From positions 8,585,003-8,649,002 of the forward strand of contig JAJEKV010000006.1 of the NCBI GenBank assembly GCA_021234155.1: a stretch of 64,000 nt of DNA, in the 5' to 3' direction. Origin of the DNA: Isoetes taiwanensis (taxonomy: Eukaryota; Streptophyta; Lycopodiopsida; Isoetales; Isoetaceae). The notes under the pieces were generated by a model. The model worked only from the letters and a program-made list of their open reading frames with translations. It ran no database searches and was not told where the DNA came from. This document shows positions 1-11,147 of the stretch, piece after piece. Made by a program: the position numbers and the translations under genes. Positions within the stretch are counted from its first letter, which is position 1, and every line of letters starts with the position of its first letter.

Positions 1-2453
1 GAAGTGTGGCCACGCCATTATTGCACCGTGATGAAGAGGGCAGAAACGAAACCGCAAATTGCAAAGGTTTACCAATGCAGAGATTCTGTGCTGGCCAAGC
101 TTAAAATATGGTTGACTGCAAAAAGAGGCTTGAAGAGATGCAAAGAAATTGTGCAAATGATTCGCTCCAAGGTTATGCAGCTGTGGAGCCTGAGAAAGAT
201 CCGTGGCTGAGAGAATGAGGGCAATTTATGGTCACAAAAATAGGATGATAGACTATGTGTCGCCGCTGGTGCTTGTCGTAGGCCGCTTCAGAACTGCTTG
301 CAAATGTTGCTGAATAATAAATCGATGGGGCTGTTTAGGAAGATGGTAGCTAGCTGGATCTCATCGAACTGCAAATGATATGGGCCCAAAAGATTGAGAT
401 CTGGATGCAAAGAATTTTGTTTGGTGCTTGTTTGCCAAGGCAAAACCATGCCACTAAGGTAAGACCATGTTCCTGTGGAAAAATGCAGATTATTTGACTG
501 AAACTTTGCTTGTGTTGTGCCATAATATGGCTTATTTGTTCTCCAAGAATAGCCAAATGTGTTGAATCATTGATGAGGAAAGGAAGATCCCTGCAGTCGA
601 TTTGAACAAAAAGGGTGAAGTGCCCCTGTGTTATACCTGCTGTGTGCATAAAGCTCGAAAGCAGAGCATGAAATCAGAGTGTTGAATCACGATAGGCAGC
701 TGCATGTTGCATCAAGACGGTGCCCTTGTTTTGCTGCAGTTCAGATAAAGTTGTGGCAGGCTGTGTGCAGGCCTTAAAACTCCAAGAAGACTTGGATGTG
801 GTCTTGGATATCAATGAGTTGTGACTCACCCAGATGCTGAGCAACTGCAAAGAATAATTGTTTGTCTTCCAAACACTGGATTCCGCAGGGCAGGACTAGG
901 ATGGAACAAGGGAAAAAGTTCTTGAAAGAAATGAAATGGTGCGAATCCTTAGCTCGATTTTTTTTTAGATTATGCAGTGTAATAATGGAGCAAACTGCCG
1001 AAATGAAATGATGGGGCTTTTGCCCCAATCTGCTGCAGAAAGCAAATCTAGCTCCCTGCATGGCACAGAACAAATCCAAGGAATGTTGCCTGAAGAATGT
1101 CCAGAAACCCAATTGAACGAAGTTGCATGTGGTGAATGTCGGCTCGTGGCTCAGCAAGTTTTTTAGATGAAGAATATGCTAGAATAAGAATGCTTGTGCT
1201 CTTCAAAAAAACAGAGCTTCAGCCCACAAGACAGGGCTGCCAAAATACCTGCAGATGAGCCGTTGGGCTGCGTCTTAAGTGCGTTGCTTGCCCAAGCAAG
1301 GTCATGGCCGTCAAATCCAATGCAGATCCGATTTCTTTACGGTGATTAGGTCGTTGATCTTTTGCGAACTTGCGGCTCTTTGGTGGAAAGACATAGAAGG
1401 CAGAAAATCTTGAAAATGGATTGACTGGGTCTGTAGAGACCATTGCATCTATGGAAGGATCAATCAGGAAGAATTCCGAATGATAGTGTTGCCTGTGCTG
1501 ACATATAGCAGAGTATGCAAAAAGACTTCAATGCAGAACTAAGTGGTGAAGCAAACGAGCAATGATTATGGGCTACGGTCTGTGCAAAAACAGAGTCCCA
1601 TTCCACAATAAAATACATCTGCGAAATGGCCGTGATGGTGGGCTTTTACCGCAGCTTAAAAACTTCTGCAAGCTGTTGAGCAGGAAAAATTGCAGAGCCG
1701 TTGAGCCTCTGGGCTGAGAAGAAGATCTGTGCAGAGCCGTTGGGCCTCTGTGCAGAAAATCTGTGCTGGCAGAAAATCAAGGACATTGCAGAAGAACCAT
1801 TCTCTCTTCCAAATGTCGCAGAAGAAATGGGGCTTCTAGGCCTGAATGTATAGACAGAACACAGAAAACACAGGATAACAAAAAATAATGTGTCGATGCG
1901 GAACCCACAGAAATGGAACAAATATATGCTTCTGGCTTGAATGTTTACACAGAACAGAGTATGGATAGCAAAAATTAAGACCCAATGTGACAAATAAGAA
2001 CGTATTGTGCCGCAAATCATTTCTGCCCCTTTCTGAAACATGGGCAGATATTAGAGATGACGATGGAAGAAAGTGTCGATGTAGAACAATCTTTTTTGCT
2101 TGAAAACTTTTGGAGATGCTTGAAAAGAAAACAAAGTATGATCATGAGCGAAAGAGACCCCGGCATGAGGCGCCAGTGTTGATGTTTGGGGTTCTTGGCA
2201 TCACCTTGCAGCAGCAGTCCATGACTGCCGGATGCCACAAGGCTGCCACAAATGCTCATCGATCAACAAAAGAAGATGGGAAGAAACTCCAAGAACAAGA
2301 ACAAAAGAAAGAATGAACAAAACAGAATCATATTGATGCTCCAAAAGGAGGTGCTCCAAAACGTGAGCAAAAACCTAAACAATGAGAGGAAATGCTCTCT
2401 CTAAATAGTAGAGCAAAACCCTAACCCTAAATGATATCTCACCCTCCACAGAT
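1..2453. other. Unassigned repeat-like DNA, no gene seen
   Basis: No open frame here is long or resembles a protein family I know; the longest (774-1157, minus) has no recognisable motif. The stretch is rich in TGCAGAA/CTGTGCAG words. An imperfect tandem pair of about 38 bp (GCAGAGCCGTTG..CCTCTG) lies at roughly 1691-1765. At 2413-2428 there is a short AAACCCTAACCCTAAA motif, a telo-box-like word too short to be an interstitial telomere. It is probably old transposon DNA, but no terminus can be placed. Confidence 0.4.
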
Positions 2454-2455
2454 CT

Positions 2456-2603
2456 AGGCTAAATCTGGGCCATAGATTGTGGGGTCCAATATGACAAATA
2501 CATGTGGCCTATGCCACCTACCACATATGTGGGCTAAATCTGGGCCCTAGATCAAGTGGTCCAATGTGATAAATACATGTGGCCTATGCCACTCATACAT
2601 ATG
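2456..2603. repeat. Two-copy 74-bp tandem repeat
   Basis: Two adjacent copies (about 2456-2529 and 2530-2603) share GGCTAAATCTGGGCC, a GGTCCAAT block, ACATGTGGCCTATGCCAC and end in ACATATGT. They differ by a handful of substitutions. They end just before the point (about 2630) where homology to the 5' LTR of the large element begins, so they may mark the breakpoint or an insertion that removed the first ~780 bp of the left LTR. Confidence 0.7.
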
Positions 2604-2629
2604 TTTAGCCCAAAGGGCTAACATCCTTC

Positions 2630-3564
2630 TTAGCCAGTCTGGCCCCTTCACCCACAACCTGGTGTGGTTCTTGTACACAGGCCGAATCTATAGTGTGCTA
2701 GAGAGGCTAATCTAGGAGCATCTACTACCAAGCTTTAGGTCTCTACCCCCCTTCCCTACAAGGAGTTCATAGAGATACATCATCCACATACATCACAGAA
2801 GAACTAAAGAACTATATCTAATCTATATCATAGAGTTAGGTTCTTTAGTTAGAGTCTGGTATCTAGAGATCTAGAGAGCTGCTATGGGCAATTTAATAGG
2901 CTAAACCCTCGATTCTATGTCTAGAAGATGGTTTAGGCTATTAAATTAACTAAATACCCCGATCCTTGGGTTGCTCCTCCTGACTGAGGCCGACCATCCC
3001 TTTGAACCGCTTTCGAATCAAGGGAAACTAATGGTGCCATTCTCTCGGGGCAGAAGTGCGGGAGGCGCTTTTGACTCTGGAGCAGCCCAAAGCAGAGCTC
3101 TAAAACCCTAGGAACGAAAATGGGCAAGTTAGGGTTCTCCTACTTAAATAGGCAAGGGGTTAGGCTAGGGTTTCCAATTATCCCCTTTAGGCATGTGGGA
3201 TAATTGGAAATGGGCCCACTTGCCTTTAATAGCTAGGTGGCCAAATGTGCCCACATGGAAATGTGTGCACCCAAATGTGCCCACATGGAAATGTGTGCAC
3301 CTAAATGGGCCCACATGGAAATGTGTGCACCTAAATGTGCCCACATGGTAATGTGTGCACCTAAATGTGCCCACATGGAAATGTGTGCACCTTAATAAAT
3401 GTGCATGTGCACATTAATAAGAAATGCACATACCTAGCAAGTTTCCCCCTAGGGGCTACTAGCCTGGCTACACGTCGGCGTACACGTTAGTCGGGGTGGC
3501 GTGTACGCGTGACGAGGAAGTACAGTATACGTCCTGGGACCGTATACTGTGCTGGAACGTCACA
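2630..3564 (-). repeat. 3' LTR of the large element, truncated
   Basis: It matches 11928-12872 nearly throughout; the main differences cluster at 2960-3080. It ends in GGAACGTCACA like the other LTR. Roughly 780 bp corresponding to 11148-11927 are missing on the left. A hairpin ACAGTATAC / GTATACTGT (3522-3530 and 3542-3550) sits just inside the end and is not preserved in the other LTR. Confidence 0.8.
3240..3392. repeat. 30-bp minisatellite inside the LTR
   Basis: About five copies of a 30-bp unit (AAATGTGCCCACATGGAAAT followed by GTGTGCACC and one or two bases). Each unit can fold because GTGCcCACAT and ATGTGTGCAC are near-complementary. The period is a multiple of three, so the minus strand gives a spurious ten-residue peptide repeat (VGTFRCTHFH). 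The same copy number and the same variant order recur in the other LTR at 12541-12692, so the array existed before this insertion. Confidence 0.9.
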
Positions 3565-3577
3565 TTCTCCCCACCTT
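3565..3577 (-). other. Polypurine tract of the large element
   Basis: On the minus strand AAGGTGGGGAGAA abuts the TGTGACG start of the 3' LTR. Such a purine run directly upstream of the 3' LTR primes plus-strand DNA synthesis in LTR retrotransposons. It fixes the element's orientation together with the PBS at 11135-11146. Confidence 0.8.
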
Positions 3578-6260
3578 GAAATGATGTTGTCCGCAGCATC
3601 GTGGGTCTCCCCACCTTGGAATCTTCCTAACCTGCAATCACGATATACTACTATAATACTTACACATTTATTACGATTACCTTAAGGTAATATTTTTAAA
3701 TCATTATTACGCCATTACATTATCAAATAACTTGTCAATTCGTAACTTCTATTAAAACAAGATACTTATTAGTTCCCGTTATCATAACATTTAGTTTATC
3801 ACAATTTAACACTTTCATATACCATTATTATTTAAGGTACTCTTCATTCCTTGCAACACATTCCAACCAAATTTGTGTTGCAAGTCTTCGCACCTTAAAA
3901 TCCTGCATTAATTTTACAATATCTATAATTACATACTTACTATCTTAATTATTAGAATTACTCTAAGGTAATGTTTAAGACATTACTGTACTATTTCATT
4001 ATCCAATTAACTTATCACTTCCTAACTTAATCCACGCAAGGTAATTATTAACCTTACTTAATACAACATTTAAGTTTATCAAAGTTTATCAATTTCATAC
4101 AAAATTTACACTTCTAAGGTACTCTTCATTCCTTGCAACACATCATAACAAAATTTATGTTGCAAGTCTTCGTAGCTCGACCTCCTTGCCCTCCCGGAGC
4201 TCTATTGGCTGTGGTCGACACTACATTGGTACCATTTTTAATTATTAATAAAATTTTGGTTATATGGTGACCACCCCACCTATCTACATGAATGCATGGC
4301 TAATCTCCCAGCGTAGGAAGAGGATGCTTCTTCCATCGTGGCCGTGGAGACAACACCCTATAATGCCTATATGCCGCTCATGCCTACACCCTAGTTGCCA
4401 GTGGAGGATAGGGTCCTTCATATATGGGGCGTGAAGGACGATTCCTCCTATCAAAGCATATATGGGGCTAGAGGTGCTTTTCCTATCAATGCATTCTGAA
4501 TGACCTCCTTTCTCGGCGTCGTCTACTTAGTGGAGCAGTAGACTTTCTAATCTACCTTCCACTCATCCAAGCGGAAACGCGGTCATGCCTACCTTGACAT
4601 TACACCACGTCCTAGAGATCACCGTAGTGGTCCCATCATCAGTAAATACGCATGCAACCCATATCTGGCATAGGTTGCATGCATAGATTAATCTTAACTA
4701 CACATGAAACTAATCTAAACACAAATCGACATGCCTGAGCCGATTTTTGCTGGCTCCTTTAATGCATGTGATTAACATAATTACCCTAAGGTAATATTTA
4801 TGAATTAACATTATCATAGTATCGGATACATTACTTCCGATAGTACAATTATATTTACTCTAAGCTTTGCAATATTTAACGACTTTTAGATCGCGATTAT
4901 TTAAACAATAACCCTGATTTAGACCTATTGTATCATAGACAAGGTTTTAATTATCATACACAAGAATTAGATGTGCTTTTTATTCTCTTCCTTGGGTCCT
5001 GCATTACCCTTGGAAGTATATCCCTAAGATGCACTTAAGTATATCCGAATTCTATTTTCTATTTATATTTATAAGGACCCCGAGTACATATAGCTATCCT
5101 TGGAAGGAATTGCATACGTGCGAAGGATTAATTAACATGCTACCTCACATTACCGTTGTTATTTAACTTATTTCCCTATGATACATATACATACAGCAAA
5201 TTCTATGCAGTTATTAGGATCTATATTTAACTTATCTATAAGACACATTCAAGCTTATAATGCATGCGCACACTTTACCTGAGGCTAGAACGCATCCACC
5301 CATTGAGCCGGCGTCGAGTAATTTGGAGATGACTTGGTCGTTGCATTGCTCCCATACTTTTGCTCCACTTCATTGGTGTAGTTAGCTACCACGTCGGTCT
5401 CGCACGTTGAAGGCCTCCTGAGCACTAAGGTATCTATCTATCTTACGCTCTATTCGCTTCGGCCATTGCCGGAGTGAACTCTATTCTATGGGTCGGTCAT
5501 TTCGATGCAAGTACGTTCAATCATAAGATTGAGCCCTCCCACTTTCTTCGAAAAGAAAGTGGTCCTGCACCCCTTCAATGACGTTGTACACAACGTCATA
5601 TCTATTCTCTCCCCTTAAGAGGTTATACGCTTCTTACTTAGCGCATTAATTTACTATCCTTAGCTGACATATATAACCATCTAAGATGGATGCACATATT
5701 ATGTTATCATTTATTTCAATATAGTTATGGGTTACCTACTTAGCTAGAACGATTCTAAACCACAAGGTTTTGTCATCATGACAATTGCTTTTGTCCCACA
5801 AGACTATTTGATTACTATAATTCTTATTTTAGATGTACCTTACATGTATTATTCTTTTATTATTCTAGAGATTCCCCCTTTCTTAGTTATTTAAACTCTT
5901 GGAATATTCCTACCAATCGAATTGATGTCATCGTAACAAGTTGGCCGGACTTGTTAGATTACTTCTTTTCTTTCGGTTGGATTATTCTTTTGGAGGTACT
6001 AGATTTATACATGGTCAACAATTATCCTAGTAATGAATCCTTCTTAGCGAGGAGATCAATCTCACCAAGTGGTTTCAATACGTTGGATGTCTGTTAACAA
6101 GCGTGTATAATTTTAGTCACTCCTATGCATTTCCTTCCCAATCCTTGACGCTTAGCTCAATATTGGGGCAATCCTTTCAACGAGAATATCTGGAAATGCC
6201 TTCCAATCCCAATATGGATGTTACCGTCCATACATTTAACCTACTAGGCCCCATGGCCTT
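3578..6260 (-). other. AT-rich interior of the large element with a ~280-bp duplication
   Basis: There is no coding sequence. Two related segments (about 3630-3893 and 3900-4180) share TTAAGGTAAT-type words, a 'CATTATC..AACTT' block and end in GGTACTCTTCATTCCTTGCAAC followed by a matching inverted partner. In the first copy CTTGCAACAC (3850-3859) faces GTGTTGCAAG (3875-3884), a perfect 10-bp stem; the second copy keeps most of it (4132-4165). From 4200 to 6260 I see only unique AT-rich sequence. Confidence 0.55.
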
Positions 6261-9200
6261 AGATGCTTGAGCTTGCTAGAAGCTCATCCACTCGTTGCCT
6301 GCTTGAAATAGCAAGGTAACGTTCTTCCGAGTCGCTCGATACTTCAGTCTCCTTGACGGTGGCTCCTCTTTGATGTAGAGGTTGACTTTGATGGCGTAGT
6401 TGATCACTTGAAATCTTCCATGCCGCTTTTCAAAAGCCTGAAGGTGGCGCCGTTGAAAAAGATCTTTCATCTTGAACTCTTTATCTTGGCAGCTAAAGGG
6501 CGACTCTGTATCCGATATTGTTTCTTCGACTCCATCGATGTCTCATACGTCAAGTCCTCTTGTCGCTATCGTGTTGCCCGAAGAGTGTTGACGATGTTGA
6601 TTGCTTCACCCCTGCAACTTGCTTGACATCTCTTCCTTTGATCTGTTACGCTATGGGAGGGAAGGAATAACAAGGGAACTATATATGCAAAGCATATAAC
6701 TTACATAATTACAATTACTGCTAGAGATATTAGGTCCCCCTTGTGCCTCCCTTCGAGTTGCACACCTACTCCTTGGCAATGTCATCGGTGTTCCTCCGGT
6801 GCAATGGTGTTGATGATCTATATTCTCCTATTTGTACGTCAGCTCGTACTCCGGGGTGACTTGTTGATATACTTGGGCCCTCCAATGTTTGTCGGCTATG
6901 GCACAACACACTTTGCATCACATTATAACGAAAGGTGTGCTGGTCTTTGATGCTTCGACATTTCAGTCTGCTTCCTAATCCTGTTCTCGGGCGGTAATTG
7001 TTCCCCCCTTCATGATACTTGAAGCTATTTGGAGGCGTCTCTTGAGGCTGTGCGCGCTTCCTTTGGCTATACTCCTCTGGAGTTGTTCTCTTCTGCAGTT
7101 GTTCTTTGAATCGTCCATCCTTGGTTCACCAAGTTGCATGCAAGTCCGCGTGCAAGTCATCGGCTCGCCTCGCCTCACCTAGTTGCTTCTCCATCGAGCT
7201 TCCAATCTTCCTTGTTTGATCCCCTCGATCACATGGCTTGGACGTTGTCACGTTCCACAGTGCTATGCCGTCTTCTTGTCTTGAGGTACCCTCCAGTGGT
7301 TTTGATTGTGCTCGTCAGTTTGGATCTTCCTGTTGCCTCTAGGGAGTTCGTGGAAGAAGTCGGTTGCTAGCACTTCTCCAGCTTTCAGTCCCTGATCTTT
7401 GTCCCTCTATGCATGTCGGTCTCTCTGGCAAGTAAAGCATCATGGCTCTCCTCCCTGCTGGCTATGTTGTCGGGGTGATGGATCCTTATATCTGCGCAGC
7501 TTGACCCTTGAGTTGAAGAAGTACTTGGCTTAGATATACTCTTGTCGTCGAATAGCCTGGCTATTATCTTGAACTCTCTTTTTGCCGAAGGTGCTTCAGT
7601 TGCTATCCTTGTCGTTAAGGTGTCGACTGCTTCTACCTTGGGCGTTTGATGTCCCACATGTCGGAGATACGATCGGCTTCCTTTTTTTCTAATTACTGGT
7701 AGGAGTACCCGGCGAAGCCATCACCTAGTTGTTGAAGGCATATCTCCTCGTCGCAGTGCCTTTCGTAAGTGCCTCTCCATCTAATACACGTGTCCTAACG
7801 CATCACCCTATATTACCACAAGGTGGAATTATGGTCGTCGAGATGTTGCCTTCTTAGTTGGCTCGTTGATGTCGGGTCGTTCCTCCTTCTATTGTTGAGG
7901 CCAGTCGTGTCATAAGTTCATCAAGTGTTGCTGCTGCCACAAGAGGTAGTGTTGCGTCCTGACGATGTCCTGGTGCAGCGCTGACGATCTTGACATGACT
8001 GGTGTTGTCTTATTCTGACATTGGGTGGCCGAGCGGTCTTCTACTTGAGGTTACTTCCGGAAGTGTTTGGAGTCGAAGGTTTGCTTGGGCTCTGGTCGTT
8101 TCTCCCTCGTACTTGCTCTTCCATTTTGATCTTGGGCTATAGTTGTGCTTCCTCGCTTCCTCATTTGGTAGTCGAAGTGAAGAAGCTTCCGGATCTAAGC
8201 ACTCTAAACTCATGTTTCCCCACTATATCTGTGAATGCCCGAGGTATACAATAGACATATGCGCATTTACATTGGGATTTTAATTCATCCACTTTTTCAA
8301 AACAATTACGAAGATCTACTTAAATGTTTATACTCCTTTAGGGTTTCCCCTCCTCCTAAAGCGTTTGATTCTTCGGTTTTGCTGCATTTTCTTTGTTCTG
8401 GTTGACTCCGAGATTTGTTGAGCTTCATGTCTGATCCGAGCTCGTCACCTCAAGTTGCGAAGAGTGTTCGTCGATGTGATCCCTTGAAAAAGATGCTCCT
8501 CCTTGTTGTGTATGTTCGTCGTGAGGAATGCGGTGACCGCTCACGTCCCTACATGCGGTGTGTCGTTGCAAGATTGCTGATGTGCGGTGCCATTGATCGA
8601 GCTTGAGTAGGATCACCTAGCTGTTGCAGTTGGGCATTCTTGAATGTCTTCGAAGCTCTGAGATCATGGTCGGTAGGCAGGCATTGTCATTCCACCGCAG
8701 GTTGAATTTCTGAGTGCGACTCCTGTTACTTGGGCTTTGCTTCATTCCGAGGTGCCTCTCCTGTGCCTGGAAGTGTGGTCATCTCCATTGCCCTATCATA
8801 GCTCCTTCTGGTCGCCTTTGCGTGATTTGTACCTGCTGGCTAGGTTGTCTCCTCCGTCCTTTGGGTCCTATCCATTCGAGTCTCGCACTCCTTGGCTGAC
8901 GTAGTAAGGTCGTCCTTCCTTTGGTTCTAGGTGTTTCTGGGTCCAAAATTCTTGTTTGAGCAGAATATTCTCCTCCTTGATCTTGCCCCTAATGCTGATA
9001 TAGGCCTTCAAGTTGGAGATGTTCCTTCCCTGATATGCGTCTCCTCCCCTCGTGGTCTCCTACTTTTTGGAACCGATGAAAGTTCTCCTGCTGGTGCAAG
9101 GGAGCTGGAAGCTCGTCTCGGTCATCCTTAGGTGCTTCGTGGTTGTCTAGCTTGGTTGCTCCTTTTGCTGACGTTTCATGACATTCGCTTGAGCTGCTGG

Positions 9201-9490
9201 GCTGCAAGGTCGTGGTGATCTTCCCTCCGGTTTCTATACGCTCCTGTGTCGCCATGACTTCTCTCCTCGGCAGAAGATTATGCCCTCTGGCCCTAGCTCA
9301 TGATGCTAACGCGGCATCGATGTCTAACATCTTCCTGCACCTGTATTTTGCTGCCTTGCGTTCTTCCATTTGAAACTCATGTGCGTCGAGTTGGTGAAGG
9401 CGTTGAGATCCTCTTTCTGATGTGAGCTCGTGGATGTGGTAGCCGAGAGGTTGACATCTAGAAAAATTCTTGATGCTGTTGGTTACCAAA
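6261..9490 (-). pseudogene. Low-stop, charged open segments inside the large element (degraded ORF?)
   Basis: Several minus-strand segments are open for 60-90 codons and rich in Arg, Lys, Glu and Gln: 9458-9652 (KGRPKRGKHNDKHLNRQ), 9298-9489 (EERKAAKYRCRKMLDID), 8989-9255 (TGGKITTTLQPSSSSE) and 7385-7657 (EAPSAKREFKIIARLFDD). Two of them (9298-9489 and 8989-9255) nearly join in one frame with a stop between. They lie near the 5' side of the element, where a gag would be, but I see no CCHC knuckle or capsid motif. They may be remnants of a basic nucleic-acid-binding protein or simply low-stop noncoding DNA. The segment between 6261 and 7385 has only one such stretch (6276-6470), also unrecognised. 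Confidence 0.3.
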
Positions 9491-10442
9491 TTTTCTTCCC
9501 ATTTGCTGAAGATTGATGATAGGCCGGTGGTGTCCTGTTCTACTCGTTTGTCGATTGAGGTGTTTGTCGTTGTGCTTCCCTCTCTTGGGTCTGCCTTTTC
9601 GGTCTCCTCTCCTTATCTGTCTGTACATCGGCTGGGACTTCGATGTCTTCAAGAAGTTGCGCCTCTAGTTCTTCTGCGGCTCTGGCCCTGTACTTCGAAA
9701 GCAACGCTCGTATGTTCTAGAGTCTAAGGGTCTACTTGAAGGGCTCTCCTACAACATTTTGGGCTCTATAAGCAAGCAAGATGGCTCGAGCAGCATTACT
9801 GGAGACATATCTATAATCTCCAAATCTATGGACATTAGGACGTGTGGTATGGCATGAAATGAGGGTTGTTTTGCAAAACCTCCATGATGTTTGAGGCATA
9901 CTCTAAGGTCCTAGCAAAGTTGGTTTGGGGGAGTCCGATCTCTACACATGGAGTGACTTGGGCAGCTCTAGACTCTAGCTCCTTTCTAGGTATCCTGGCA
10001 ATAGGGAGTGTCAATGTGGCGGCTATATAAGTCAAACTCTATTAGAAGGACACAGAATTAGGTCAAGGATTATGCCTTTGGCATGAGCAGAGGTGATGTA
10101 CAAACAGTTGAGCTTGGGTTGCTATGCTGAGGTCTAGATGACTATAACAACGGGGTGTTCTTGAATACATCTATCTAGGAGTAAGACATCAGCTTCGAGC
10201 CGAGAGCAATACTTGCGGGCTACTAATGGGGTATGCTTCTATTTACAAACAAACCACATTTTGGAAAAACAATTCAAGGGTTTGAGCAATTTTGGTCATT
10301 TTGAGCTGGGGTTTGACATTTCTAGCCTAATTTGAGGTCATAAATGGATTCTAGGCTGTCTAACGGTCCTATTGCAACAAATTTCAGGCGATTTGGAGCT
10401 CTGTAGCTCAAGTTATGGAGGTTCAAAGTTTGGAGGTCTCAC
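9491..10442. other. Interior of the large element, nothing recognised
   Basis: Moderately GC-balanced DNA between the charged open segments and the repeats at 10.4-11.0 kb. No ORF, terminus or tandem structure stands out. Confidence 0.4.
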
Positions 10443-11008
10443 ACATTGCGCCCAGACCAATAATGAACTTTTCATTTTCTGTCCTGGCGCGACGTGTGAG
10501 ACATTGGCTCTAAATGGGTTAAACTTGTCCAATTTAGGTGATATAAGGGTCTAATTCTACTGAACTCATCGAGTTAGGCAGAATTGACCCCTTATTTGGT
10601 CGATTTGGAGCAGTTTCGGGCACTTTTGGGGCATGGTCTCACAGCATGGTCTCACACGTTGCACCCAGACCGATAATGAACTTTTCATTTTCTGTCCTGG
10701 CGCGACGTGTGAGACATCCTCTCAAATTGGCCTAGGATGTCTGTTTTGACTAAAACAAAAGCTAAAACTTACTAACTCGACTTAATTAAGTGACTTTATA
10801 CACTTATAATTTACTCTAAAACACTTTGTATTAAACAAAATTTTATCATTTACGAAATTAATAATGCTCAGCTTTGATGTAGCTGGCAACCTGCTACGAC
10901 GTGTGAGACCATCCGATTTGGCTCACTAATTTTTGTCTTTTTATGTTGTCATCGACGTGTGAGACCATCCTATTTGGCTCACTAATTTCTGTCTTTTTAT
11001 GTTGTCAT
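10443..11008. repeat. Nested duplications around GCGACGTGTGAGAC
   Basis: A 64-bp segment at 10443-10506 recurs at 10657-10720 with few changes; both contain CAGACC(A/G)ATAATGAACTT and end CCTGGCGCGACGTGTGAGAC. Further on, a 56-bp unit beginning CGACGTGTGAGACCATCC is tandemly duplicated (10897-10952, 10953-11008). The CGACGTGTGAGAC word thus occurs four times within 600 bp upstream (in plus coordinates) of the PBS, i.e. in the leader of this minus-oriented element. Confidence 0.8.
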
Positions 11009-11134
11009 TCACTTAACTTGCATATACTACAAAAATGAGAAAAAATTTTCCCACTTTTCGAGGTTTGAGGATCCTATCAAGTTAGTACTAATGGGAGCAT
11101 GGCCAGTGCTTTGCTCTTGGTCTCCAAGAACATT

Positions 11135-11146
11135 GCTCTGATACCA
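11135..11146 (-). other. Primer-binding site, initiator-Met tRNA type
   Basis: The plus strand reads GCTCTGATACCA, the complement of TGGTATCAGAGC, the standard plant Ty1/Ty3 PBS for tRNA-iMet. It lies one base from the LTR edge at 11148, as expected. Confidence 0.9.
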
Positions 11147-11147
11147 C

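Noticed and set aside
2413-2428. Interstitial telomere
   Set aside because: Only two CCCTAA units; more likely a telo-box word or chance.
3165-3374. 69-codon minus ORF with ten-residue repeats, also at 12467-12676
   Set aside because: Product of a 30-bp minisatellite inside the LTRs, not a repeat protein gene.
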